Source: Actinomycetota bacterium (lineage in GTDB: Bacteria; Actinomycetota; Aquicultoria; Aquicultorales; Aquicultoraceae). Taken from it: a stretch of DNA of 64,000 nt. The translations under genes were made by a program, and so were the position numbers. Shown in pieces: positions 28,088 to 35,612 of this stretch; position 1 is the first letter of the stretch, and every line of letters starts with the position of its first letter. The notes under the pieces were generated by a model. It did no database searches, was not told where the DNA came from, and worked only from the letters and a program-made list of their open reading frames with translations. The stretch lies in assembly GCA_018333515.1 (NCBI GenBank), contig JAGXSZ010000006.1:1-64000 (forward strand), given 5' to 3'.

Positions 28088-28666
28088 TTACACGAGCCCG
28101 TCGTCCTCATAAGCGGAACGCTTGAGCGTCCCGATAATCGGAATATTTCTATACTTCTGAGCATAGTCCAGCCCATATCCGACGACAAAGGTGTTGGGGA
28201 CGGTAAATCCCGAGTACTTCGGTGTTATCGGAACCCGCTGCTTGCCCTCCTTGATGATGAAGGAACAGACCTCGAGACTTGCCGGACGGCGTGAACTCAA
28301 GTTCTTGACCAAATAGTTGAGCGTAAGCCCGGTATCGAGTATGTCCTCGACAATCAGGATATGCCGGCCCTCGATATCATCGTCCAGGTCCTTTAAGATT
28401 CGAACTACTCCCGAGGTGTTCGTCGATGACCCGTAACTCGATATCGCGATAAAGTCCGTCTCCATGGCTATATGAACTTCACGGATAAGATCCGCCAGAA
28501 AAACAAAGGCGCCGCGCAAAATTCCTACCATCAAGAGATTCTTGTCGCTGTAATCCTTGCTTATCAAAGCGCCGAGTTCCTCGACCTTCGATCGAATGTC
28601 ATCTCTGGTAACAAGGACCTCGTCGATGTCGTTCGCGAGGATTTGTTCCATAATTTCCGCCTTCAT
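28088..28666 (-). CDS. hpt: Hypoxanthine phosphoribosyltransferase
   Basis: Purine salvage enzyme that makes IMP (and GMP) from the base and PRPP. The 192 residues from ATG 28666 (GGAGAG SD) show LMVGILRGAFVFLADL, and the PRPP loop ILIVEDILDTGLTL with its acidic pair, then VVGYGLDYAQKYRNIP. The open frame upstream of 28666 lacks an SD. It lies between tilS and ftsH, the order typical of Gram-positive genomes. Confidence 0.96.
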   Translation of the reverse strand: MKAEIMEQILANDIDEVLVTRDDIRSKVEELGALISKDYSDKNLLMVGILRGAFVFLADLIREVHIAMETDFIAISSYGSSTNTSGVVRILKDLDDDIEGRHILIVEDILDTGLTLNYLVKNLSSRRPASLEVCSFIIKEGKQRVPITPKYSGFTVPNTFVVGYGLDYAQKYRNIPIIGTLKRSAYEDDGLV

Positions 28667-28696
28667 CGTCTCTCCAATCATTCCGACTTCACAAAT

Positions 28697-28725
28697 AATA
28701 CAATTCGGTCGCAACACGCTGTCAA
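28697..28725 (-). promoter_or_regulatory. Promoter candidate for hpt-ftsH
   Basis: TTGACA (28725-28720) followed by TGTATT at 17-bp spacing (28702-28697) or TATTAT at 19-bp spacing (28700-28695), 31 bp before the hpt ATG, in the 195-bp gap after tilS. Consensus -35 box; the -10 choice is uncertain. Confidence 0.55.
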
Positions 28726-28861
28726 GAGATACTCCTTAGCTGCCGAAGCCGCCCCTCGGATAATGCCCGGTTTCAGCCGCGCCATTTATTATCAAAGCCG
28801 CGTTGCCTGTCGCGCTCGACCATTCTATATCACCAAACGGAACAGGACAAACGGCCTGAGT

Positions 28862-30256
28862 TCAGATTCGCAGCAGCCGTAGGGCCAAAACTTCTTTCGT
28901 CCGCTCGGTGACCCTGAACGAATCATCGATTCGAAAGCCGGCCACCCATGCAATTTTACCATTCGATTCGATAATGGGCACCCTATTCCGCTCTCGTTTC
29001 GATATTTTTTTATCGACAAATAAATCCTGTAATTTTTTCTCACCGGTCATGCCGAACGGCCTAAAAGAATCTCCGGGCCGCCTTACGCGCAACTTCAGCA
29101 CCGAGCCGACGACCGCGGCGTCGAGATACGCAATATCACCGTCGCGCCCAAAGACAAGCCCCGCCGGTTCGGTCAGTTCCGCCTTTATCTCGACCCCTAG
29201 CGCGTCGATTCGCGTCACACCGGGAACCTTAAGCTCGATCGATTCGAGCCGCAACGCCTCAAAGAGCGCTCTTTCGCCGATGACCAGCTGCCCATACTCG
29301 ACTCTCGCTATTATTTGCCCCGGTAGGTCTATCTCCATGCGCCCGGACCCATTTCGCAGGCCGCGGAGAATCGCGTCGACGTGCTTAAACTCAATACCCC
29401 TCAAATCGCCTTTGGCCGACCTGATTGCCAAGCGAACAAGCCTGCGCTCAATCGCAAGCGGCTGGTTTGTGATTTCGACTATCGGCAGTCTCGCCAATCC
29501 AGGCTCTCTTTGAGCGTGCCCGCTAAAGACACCGGCGACTATTTCTTCGATAAACGCTTGGTCTTCGCGGACAATCTCGATCGTGTTTAGAAGCGTCTCT
29601 CGAAATTTCGGGTTGTACTCGCCAAGAAGGGGTATGAGTTTGTGCCGGATGCGGTTTCTTAAGATAGACTCGTCTTGGTTTGAAGCGTCTACCCTGTATT
29701 CGAGGGAATATTCCTCGATATACCGGAATATCTCGCTCTTCGTCTCATCGATCAACGGCCTGATGTATCCGTCCCGGACCGGCTTTATCGAGCCCAGACC
29801 TCCGAGGCCCGAGCCTCGGAGCAAACGTATCAAGAAGGTCTCGACCTGGTCGTCGGCATGGTGTCCCAGCGCTATCCTATCGATGCCCAGCTCCGCCGCC
29901 AGACGCTCCATCTCCCGGTAGCGGGCTTCGCGAGCGGCCTCTTCCAACGAAAGTCGCTCCCGCTCCATAAGCAGTCGCGCATCGGACTCGACAAGTATGG
30001 CCTTTAAGCCCATGCCGGCGGCGAATTCGCCCGCAAACCGCGCATCGGCATCGGCCTCGGGCCCACGCAGTTTGTGGTTGAGATGAAAGACAATTATATC
30101 TAAGCCTAATACCGGTTGGAGTCGTTTTAAAACATGGAGAAGCGCAACGGAATCCGGACCCCCGGAGACCGCAACGAGCACGCTTTCGCCTCCGCGAAGC
30201 ATACCGTGGTTGTTAATCGTCTTCAGAACGCGGTCGAAAAAGCTTGCGCCGACCAA
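28862..30256 (-). CDS. tilS: tRNA(Ile)-lysidine synthase
   Basis: Modifies the wobble cytidine of tRNA(Ile)(CAU) to lysidine so that it reads AUA. The N-terminal PP-loop ATPase carries SGGPDSVALLHVL (about residues 27-39 from this start) and GHHADDQVETFLIRLLRGSG; the C-terminal tRNA-binding domains end with FGMTGEKKLQDLFVDKKI. I place the start at TTG 30256, about 7 nt after a GGGTG; the frame stays open to 30307, but that stretch contains a terminator-like hairpin. About 464 residues. Confidence 0.94.
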   Translation of the reverse strand: MVGASFFDRVLKTINNHGMLRGGESVLVAVSGGPDSVALLHVLKRLQPVLGLDIIVFHLNHKLRGPEADADARFAGEFAAGMGLKAILVESDARLLMERERLSLEEAAREARYREMERLAAELGIDRIALGHHADDQVETFLIRLLRGSGLGGLGSIKPVRDGYIRPLIDETKSEIFRYIEEYSLEYRVDASNQDESILRNRIRHKLIPLLGEYNPKFRETLLNTIEIVREDQAFIEEIVAGVFSGHAQREPGLARLPIVEITNQPLAIERRLVRLAIRSAKGDLRGIEFKHVDAILRGLRNGSGRMEIDLPGQIIARVEYGQLVIGERALFEALRLESIELKVPGVTRIDALGVEIKAELTEPAGLVFGRDGDIAYLDAAVVGSVLKLRVRRPGDSFRPFGMTGEKKLQDLFVDKKISKRERNRVPIIESNGKIAWVAGFRIDDSFRVTERTKEVLALRLLRI

Positions 30257-30282
30257 CGCTATCACCCAGCCCAGCCAGAATA

Positions 30283-30301
30283 AAAAACGCCCTCGCGGGC
30301 T
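30283..30301 (-). terminator. Terminator-like hairpin in the tilS leader
   Basis: On the minus strand GCCC-GCGA-GGGC (30301-30290), a short stem with a GNRA tetraloop, is followed by CG and a run of six T (30288-30283). It lies between the tilS promoter and the chosen start codon, the position of an attenuator. The stem is only 4 bp, so efficiency is doubtful. Confidence 0.45.
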
Positions 30302-30327
30302 CCCCAATATCTTCCGTTGCCTTTACA

Positions 30328-30356
30328 AGTATAATGGCTTTAACGGCTCCTGCCAA
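30328..30356 (-). promoter_or_regulatory. Promoter of the tilS operon
   Basis: TTGGCA (30356-30351), 17-bp spacer, TATACT (30333-30328) on the minus strand; five of six matches in each hexamer. Confidence 0.8.
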
Positions 30357-30420
30357 GTCCGGCACCGCCTCGACCCGCCCTTACAACTACTCATCGCGGC
30401 CGCTCGATGGCCGAAACGCT

Positions 30421-30452
30421 ACGCGGCGCCTACCGGTATGTAGACGCCGCGT
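30421..30452 (-). terminator. Hairpin after the binding-protein gene
   Basis: ACGCGGCG pairs with CGCCGCGT (30421-30428 and 30445-30452), with an inner CTAC/GTAG stem. It lies 52 bp after the stop of the lipoprotein gene and before the tilS promoter. No T-run follows, so it may end transcripts poorly or protect the 3' end. Confidence 0.55.
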
Positions 30453-30503
30453 TCCGGTTATTACCATAAATATGTGCCGCCGGCTACCAATGTCGACCGC
30501 GAC

Positions 30504-31664
30504 TTAGGGCTCCAACCTTTTAGCGAAGACCGGCTTGCCGTCTTTGATGGTCATAATAACGCTGCCTTTGACCGGGTTGCGGTTTTCATCGAAGGTGAAT
30601 TTTCCGGTGACGCCCTCAAAGTTCTTTATCCCCGCAAGAGCGGTCGCGATCTTCTCGGGCCTGGTCGAATCAGCACGCTTGACGGCCTCAAATAAAAGGT
30701 GCATCGCATCATAGCTGAGCGCTGAGGAAAACTCCGGTTTGGCGACATAGTCACCTTCATATAGTTCGACAAAATCCTTTACTTTTGGATTGGGGTCGTC
30801 CGCGGAAAAATGCGCCGTATAATAGCTTCCTTCGGCGGCCGCCCCGGCCTCTTTTACCAAGCTAAACGCGTTCCAAAAATCGGTACCGAGATATTTCGCC
30901 GTGATATTCAACTCGGCCGCCTGCTTCATTATCAAGCTCGAGTTGTCGTCATAGTCGTTGAGTAATATAACGTCCGGCTGTGCTTTGGCGACTTCTTTGA
31001 GCTGTGCGGAAAAATCGGTGACGCCGGACCCATACGACTGAACCGTCTCGACCTTGCCCCCGTGTTCAGCCAGCGCTTTTTTGAAACTGTCCACTAACGC
31101 CTGCGCATCCTGGTCTTCAGTATTGAATATGACGGCGGCTTTCTTCGCCTTGAGGTCGCGCCCGGCGAACTTGCCGAGCATCGTTCCCTGGTATGTGTCG
31201 ACGTAGCAGGCCCTGAAGATGTACTTGCCTATCGCCGTTATATTCGCCTCGGACGAGCGAATCGTAATAAGCGGCACACCGTCCCGGTTCGCGACCGGAG
31301 CCGCGGTCAAAGCCGACTGTGTCGTGAAAGGACCGATTATCGCGGACACGCGTCTGATCTGCGTATATTCGTTGGCTATATGCGATGCGACATTCGGATT
31401 GGAGGTGTCATCGCCGTCGATGGTCTCGACTTTCATACCGAGCAGACCGCCTTGGGCGTTGATTTCGTCAACAGCCAGGTCGATTGCCCGCTTGCTGAGT
31501 ACACCGTACACCTCCAGCTCGCCCTTCATCGGCAAGATTAAACCTATCTTGATAGTCTCTTCGCCTTCCGACTTTGTCGGGACCGGCTCCGAGCAACCCG
31601 ATAAGACCATAGCGCTAAGAATCGAAAACAAAACGAGCGAGGTAAGAAATATACGTTTGAACAC
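30504..31664 (-). CDS. Branched-chain-amino-acid-type ABC substrate-binding lipoprotein (orphan)
   Basis: A 386-residue periplasmic-binding-protein type I (LivK/Leu-Ile-Val family). The signal peptide ends in the lipobox LSGC with C24 as lipid anchor. IGLILPMKGELEVYG, DEINAQGG, and DDTSNPNVASHIANEY are family features. The true ligand is unknown. Start GTG at 31664 with AGGAGG. No permease or ATPase gene is present within 30 kb, and the neighbour is a two-component system, so a sensing role is possible besides transport. Confidence 0.92.
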   Translation of the reverse strand: MFKRIFLTSLVLFSILSAMVLSGCSEPVPTKSEGEETIKIGLILPMKGELEVYGVLSKRAIDLAVDEINAQGGLLGMKVETIDGDDTSNPNVASHIANEYTQIRRVSAIIGPFTTQSALTAAPVANRDGVPLITIRSSEANITAIGKYIFRACYVDTYQGTMLGKFAGRDLKAKKAAVIFNTEDQDAQALVDSFKKALAEHGGKVETVQSYGSGVTDFSAQLKEVAKAQPDVILLNDYDDNSSLIMKQAAELNITAKYLGTDFWNAFSLVKEAGAAAEGSYYTAHFSADDPNPKVKDFVELYEGDYVAKPEFSSALSYDAMHLLFEAVKRADSTRPEKIATALAGIKNFEGVTGKFTFDENRNPVKGSVIMTIKDGKPVFAKRLEP

Positions 31665-31754
31665 GTGGCCTCCTGGAAGTTTAAGGATTTACATGCGCGG
31701 ATACGCTTTTCACATCTCACGCGCGCAAGTAACCAAATTACACTGTTCGACCAT

Positions 31755-31783
31755 ATAATACGCTCAGTTTACCTATAAGTCAA
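31755..31783 (-). promoter_or_regulatory. Promoter of the binding-protein gene
   Basis: TTGACT (31783-31778), 17-bp spacer, TATTAT (31760-31755) on the minus strand, five of six in each box. The gene therefore has its own promoter, separate from the two-component genes that end at 31865. Confidence 0.82.
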
Positions 31784-31864
31784 AATATGCTGCGCGAGAT
31801 AGAATAACACGGTCGGCTCGGAATAGTTCTAGGGTGTAGGTCAAAACGTTACAGGAAAGGTTGG

Positions 31865-32521
31865 CTACCCGACTCTCGCCGGGACTTCCACGAGTCCTAA
31901 CTTTATCGCACGGAGTATGGCCTGGGTCCGGTCGCTCTGTCCCAACTTTTGCAGAATGTGACTGACGTGCGTCTTTACGGTCGTCTGGCTTATCCACAAT
32001 CTCTCGGCAATATCTTTATTTTTCAAGCCCTTAGCCATCAGCTCAAGGACTTCCAACTCGCGGTCGGAGAGAATATCGGCGGAGAATTCGCTCTTGCGGC
32101 TGATAGCCGGCGCCAGCAGCTTGTCGGCGACGCCGGGGTCGAGGATAGTCTTCCCCTTATTGACGGCATCCAACGCCTGCACAAGGTCACACGGGGCGAT
32201 ATCTTTTAATACATAGCTTGAAGCTCCCGCCTTCATAGCGCCTTGGATGTCCTCCGCGTCATCGAAGGTCGTCAAAATAACGACTTTTACTTCGGGTCTT
32301 AATTCTTTTATCCGAGCGCAGACCTCCACGCCGTCGATATCGGGCAAGCGCAGGTCGAGCAAGACAACGTCGAGGTCGAGCGCCCGCGCTTTATCGATGG
32401 CCATGCGCCCGCTAGACGCCTCACCGACTATCTCGATACCGTCTTCGATTTCCAGAACCGCTTTCAGACCCTGGCGCACCAGTTCATGGTCATCGACGAT
32501 GAGAATTTTGACTCTATCCAA
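31865..32521 (-). CDS. NarL/FixJ-type response regulator
   Basis: DNA-binding output of a two-component system. From TTG 32521 (GGAG 7 nt upstream) it has 218 residues: a receiver domain with acidic D10-D11 and phospho-acceptor D56 (LLDLRLP), and a C-terminal LuxR-type HTH (LSDRELEVLELMAKGLKNKDIAERLWISQ region, about 150-210). It overlaps the kinase stop by 8 nt, so translation is coupled. A longer in-frame start at 32611 would lie deep in the kinase gene. Confidence 0.94.
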   Translation of the reverse strand: MDRVKILIVDDHELVRQGLKAVLEIEDGIEIVGEASSGRMAIDKARALDLDVVLLDLRLPDIDGVEVCARIKELRPEVKVVILTTFDDAEDIQGAMKAGASSYVLKDIAPCDLVQALDAVNKGKTILDPGVADKLLAPAISRKSEFSADILSDRELEVLELMAKGLKNKDIAERLWISQTTVKTHVSHILQKLGQSDRTQAILRAIKLGLVEVPARVG

Positions 32522-34196
32522 CACATATCTCCTCGACCGGTAGGCTGACCCGAATCGCGGTTCCGCCATCGGGACCACTCGCGATCCTAAGTTCTCCCCC
32601 TTGCTCAACAATCCTTTCGCGCATGCTCATAAGGCCGAAGGTTTTTCGTTTTTCCGCCGCCGCAAGCGCGCTATCGACATCAAAACCCCGCCCCTTATCT
32701 CTTACCAGTAATTCGACCCTGTCTTCCATGTACTTAAGGGAAACCATGAAATTATCGACCTTAGCGTGTTTAGCAATATTATTAGTGGCTTCCTGCACAA
32801 CCCTGTAAATCGCGGATTCAGCGCGTGGCGGCAGGCTGCGCCGTTTGCCGTAAGTCCGCAGACGACCAGCGGACCCATTGAGTTTGTTAATCTCCTCCAA
32901 ATGAAAGACGATCGCGCCGATTAGGCCCATGTCCTCAAGGTTCTTCGGGCGCAAGTCATATATGTAGCGCCGCAATTCAGCCATGCCCTGCGATGCGACG
33001 GCTTGCATCTCGCCCATCTTCTCCTTGACCGACTGAGGGTCATCATCTATCTTCTTCCGGCACACCTGTAAGTTGAGCACCAGACTGAAGAGCGATTGCG
33101 CCAGCCCGTCATGCATCTCCTTCGCGATACGATTGCGCTCATCGGCAACGAGCAGTAGCTGCGCCCGGTTAACAAGACGCGCGTTTTCAATTGCGACCGC
33201 CGCGAAACCGGCTAGGATTTTGAGCGCCTCGATGTCATTTTCGGTAAATCCTTTGTCGTATGAGTTCATCGCGGAAAGAAGCCCCACCGACCGGTCTTTG
33301 ACCTTTACCGGAACGCACAAGAGCCAAGAACCGGCGTGCCCGGCCCCCTCGGGCGCACGCGCGATAAGTCGTTCATTCCCGCCGGCCATGACATCATCCG
33401 CGATATCCGCGATTTGCAGCCGCCACCACGATTCCGGATGCTCGCCGCGACTTCCCCGCACGGCCGCCAGATGCCGGCTGGACGCGCGTTTATTCTCGTC
33501 GATATCGATGAGATGCAAGACCGTCTTCTCGCCCTTGATAATTCGCTTAGCTTGGTCGACCACCGACTCGAGGATATCGTCGAGAAAAAATTTTGAGGAT
33601 ATCCTCGAAGCCACGTCATAAATGGATGAGAGCGTATCGATATTCGCTTCAAGCCGTGAAGCGGTATCTTTATGCCGCTTAATAATAAGGGACACCTGCG
33701 CAAAAAAGACCGCTATAATATACAAAGCCGCGATATAGGCGACATTATTAAGAAAACCATAATAGGTCGACGCGGCTACAAGGTCGGGCGCTTGGGTAAA
33801 ATACCGCGCCGTAATGAAAAATATGGCGACTATGGTGGCGCTCGACAAGCCGGCCCTACCGCCAAAGAGAAAAGCGGATAGCAGCACCGAGCCCGCCGCG
33901 TAGGCTCCAAAACCACTCAATGAGGCGCCGCTGAAAAACAGCAACCATCCGCAAGTAGTCGCATCGAGGACTACGAACAATCCGCGTCCGCCGACTCTTC
34001 GCAGCGCCGAAAATGTTACCAATGCGGTGTGGGATACGGCTGCGGCTGTAATGAGCAACCCGTCAAAACCCGGCGTCGATCGAGCCGTATAGACATAAGC
34101 CAGCGCCAACACCAGCGTAATCCATCTGAGCACTATGATGAGCACACGCTCATCATAGTTCTTCTGTGTGAAATCCAACCGCCGCAGGTAATCCAA
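32514..34196 (-). CDS. Membrane sensor histidine kinase with GAF domain (NarX/LiaS class)
   Basis: About 560 residues. The N-terminal third has roughly five or six hydrophobic helices (about 20-170) as a membrane sensor. A GAF domain follows (about 190-340), then HisKA_3 with the phospho-accepting histidine in ERNRIAKEMHDGLAQSLFSL (near residue 362), and an HATPase domain with VVQEATNNIAKHA and DKGRGFD. The signal is unknown. Start TTG 34196 has AAGGGA upstream; TTG 34202 is too close to it. It pairs with the regulator just downstream. Confidence 0.93.
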   Translation of the reverse strand: MDYLRRLDFTQKNYDERVLIIVLRWITLVLALAYVYTARSTPGFDGLLITAAAVSHTALVTFSALRRVGGRGLFVVLDATTCGWLLFFSGASLSGFGAYAAGSVLLSAFLFGGRAGLSSATIVAIFFITARYFTQAPDLVAASTYYGFLNNVAYIAALYIIAVFFAQVSLIIKRHKDTASRLEANIDTLSSIYDVASRISSKFFLDDILESVVDQAKRIIKGEKTVLHLIDIDENKRASSRHLAAVRGSRGEHPESWWRLQIADIADDVMAGGNERLIARAPEGAGHAGSWLLCVPVKVKDRSVGLLSAMNSYDKGFTENDIEALKILAGFAAVAIENARLVNRAQLLLVADERNRIAKEMHDGLAQSLFSLVLNLQVCRKKIDDDPQSVKEKMGEMQAVASQGMAELRRYIYDLRPKNLEDMGLIGAIVFHLEEINKLNGSAGRLRTYGKRRSLPPRAESAIYRVVQEATNNIAKHAKVDNFMVSLKYMEDRVELLVRDKGRGFDVDSALAAAEKRKTFGLMSMRERIVEQGGELRIASGPDGGTAIRVSLPVEEICVG

Positions 34197-34224
34197 GACC
34201 AATCCCTTATTAGTCGCAACCGCG

Positions 34225-34252
34225 CTTATACTACTAAATCGACCTTAGACAA
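34225..34252 (-). promoter_or_regulatory. Promoter of the two-component operon
   Basis: TTGTCT (34252-34247), 16-bp spacer, TATAAG (34230-34225) on the minus strand, about 30 bp before the kinase start. Confidence 0.65.
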
Positions 34253-34444
34253 TAGTATCTTAAGCGGGATGGGCGAGATCGAATCGGGTATTCGGAGAGC
34301 CTTCAGACAACAACGGTCGGCCGGCACAGAAAATTCCCCGTCGGGCAACCTGGAACAGCGAAAACAAGTATGGCTCTGTCGATTGAGATTGGTCGACTTG
34401 ACAAGCTGTTAGCCTAAGGCATGCTCTCTGCCGGAGGCTGATGT

Positions 34445-34675
34445 TTAGACCGTCCGCGGATATGTTTGAGAAGTTATGCCGAGCAATTTTGCCCGGTAAA
34501 TACTGCAGGAGCCGCAACGGCTCTTGTCGTTTCGCCTGCAACACGGGATGTCCTCTGAGTCCCAACAGTTTGTGCCGTTCTTATACGCCGCGCAATTGTG
34601 GTAATGGCTCGCCGGGCATCTCCTCAGGTCTGCGCAGATACACTTCCGCTTTGAACTGAGTTCATATACGTTCAA
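34445..34675 (-). CDS. Small nine-cysteine protein (CW/CC-type motif), function unknown
   Basis: A 76-residue protein from TTG 34675, fixed by GGAGG 6 nt upstream. Nine cysteines lie at 12, 14, 20, 28, 37, 45, 46, 54 and 57. The pattern NCAAYKNGTNCWDSEDIPCC then CGSCSIY resembles short cysteine/tryptophan domains (C..Y, NCW, CC, C..C.VY) that I recall from small proteins and sensor proteins of anaerobes. A metal-binding or redox role is inference. It lies before the two-component operon and has two dyads in its promoter region. Confidence 0.65.
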   Translation of the reverse strand: MNVYELSSKRKCICADLRRCPASHYHNCAAYKNGTNCWDSEDIPCCRRNDKSRCGSCSIYRAKLLGITSQTYPRTV

Positions 34676-35053
34676 GTAACACCTCCACACACCAGGTGCG
34701 ATATCTTAGCATGCGCTTTATGGTAACAATATACCATATTTTGGCATAATATGTAAGCACTTACCGGCATATTTCTCGATTGCCGGACAACCGAACTCTA
34801 GAAAGATCGCAACAACTCTCCCCTTCGGGATTTCGGCTCAATAAAGCACTCACCTCGCGCAAAATCGACATCGAAACCTGCTGTTGAAAACTGCGTAAAA
34901 TACGATAAAGGGAGGCGCGGAGATTAATCATGCGACCGGCAAGCCAAAAAACCGACATTATTGCCTGTCCGCTATTGATGAGTCGAAGAGCACACCGGGT
35001 TGGACGTAAGCACCGCTGAGACAAGGCTCGTGAGGGTTACCGCCGCACAATAA
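34676..35053. other. 378 bp without a convincing gene
   Basis: Holds the promoter region of the cysteine-rich gene, a small hairpin (CCGGCA/TGCCGG, 34764-34786), and short frames on both strands with poor codon quality. No known RNA is recognised. Confidence 0.4.
34719..34753 (-). promoter_or_regulatory. Two adjacent dyads at the cysteine-rich gene promoter
   Basis: TATGGTA-N6-TACCATA (34719-34738) is a perfect 7-bp inverted repeat; next to it CATATT-N7-AATATG (34735-34753) is another. An extended -10-like TGG-TATATT lies inside the first dyad on the minus strand, so a bound protein would cover the promoter. Confidence 0.5.
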
Positions 35054-35170
35054 CTAACGACCCGGCTGCACGGCGATCCCTTGTTCAAAGATGACCACCG
35101 CAACCGAGATAAATAAAATCAAGGCCGCTATAAGGATTATTACCGCTGCGTTTCTCATTGTATGTCGCAT
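35054..35170 (-). CDS. 38-residue single-helix membrane peptide
   Basis: A short gene with ATG 35170 and GGGGGAG 4 nt upstream, ending with TAG. The peptide starts MRHTMRN, then has one hydrophobic helix (about residues 8-28, VIILIAALILFISVAVVIF) and a polar tail EQGIAVQPGR. Basic residues before the helix predict an N-in orientation. The good SD, promoter and operator-like dyad upstream argue that it is expressed. Function unknown; a small regulatory or stress membrane peptide is possible. Confidence 0.6.
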   Translation of the reverse strand: MRHTMRNAAVIILIAALILFISVAVVIFEQGIAVQPGR

Positions 35171-35223
35171 AAAACTCCCCCATAACAATATGCTATATCA
35201 AGAGAACAGTCGATGTACTTCCT

Positions 35224-35245
35224 GTAACTATGATACTATTGTTAC
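35224..35245 (-). promoter_or_regulatory. 22-bp imperfect dyad downstream of a promoter
   Basis: GTAAC and GTTAC arms with further inner pairing form a near palindrome between the promoter at 35278-35250 and the membrane-peptide gene, the location of a repressor site. Confidence 0.45.
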
Positions 35246-35249
35246 TAAG

Positions 35250-35278
35250 AGATTAAACAAATAATTATTGCCTGTCAA
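35250..35278 (-). promoter_or_regulatory. Promoter candidate for the membrane peptide
   Basis: Consensus TTGACA (35278-35273), 17-bp spacer and TAATCT (35255-35250, weak) on the minus strand, 80 bp before the ATG at 35170. Confidence 0.5.
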
Positions 35279-35384
35279 TAATTCCGAGCATTTTCGTATG
35301 ATTATTATTTTCAAGAGCCTTCCCCCGCATGCGCTTGAAGTACCCGGTAGTTATCGGCAACACACTGCACGCAAGGGGTCATCC

Positions 35385-35573
35385 TTAGAATAGCTCCTTA
35401 GCCGCTTCAAGAAGGGCGTTGAGCGACCCCGCAGTCGTGTCGCCGGAGGAGATAGCCTTAAAGGGGGGAGGAAGAGCTCGGCAGCAGGACAAACCGGAAA
35501 CCCTGAAGGAGAGCTTTTGAAATGAGAGCTTGAGCCCTTCCTCAGTAAAGTTATCGGCATGCCCCTCGACAAC
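35385..35573 (-). pseudogene. Coding-like fragment without a start codon
   Basis: A 62-codon open stretch lies between two stops, beginning VVEGHADNFTEEGLKL and ending AGSLNALLEAAKELF. Codon use looks like that of real genes here and VEGHADN recalls the OmpA/MotB motif VEGHTDN. There is no ATG, GTG or SD at the front, so it may be the 3' remnant of a decayed gene or chance. Confidence 0.2.
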
Positions 35574-35612
35574 CTACACGTTTTTATTATAAGCAGGTCG
35601 CTAAGGCGCGGG

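Larger units (their letters stand above)
35171..35612. other. 442 bp between the membrane peptide and fliY
   Basis: Contains the peptide's promoter and dyad (35224-35278), AT-rich sequence, and a coding-like open frame without a start (35385-35573). No known RNA is recognised. Confidence 0.4.

Noticed and set aside
34260-34565. 101-codon minus-strand frame upstream of the kinase
   Set aside because: It overlaps the cysteine-rich gene in another frame and the kinase promoter region; no SD and no motif.
34930-35019. 29-codon plus-strand frame with GGAG before the ATG
   Set aside because: The SD spacing is fine but the peptide is basic and random-looking, and there is no promoter in front.
34761-35024. 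87-codon minus-strand frame
   Set aside because: No SD, odd composition rich in Arg and Ser, no recognisable motif, and it overlaps hairpin and promoter-like sequence.
35351-35572. 73-codon minus-strand frame rich in Ser and Pro
   Set aside because: Codon pattern is poor; the alternative frame at 35385-35573 looks more like coding sequence.
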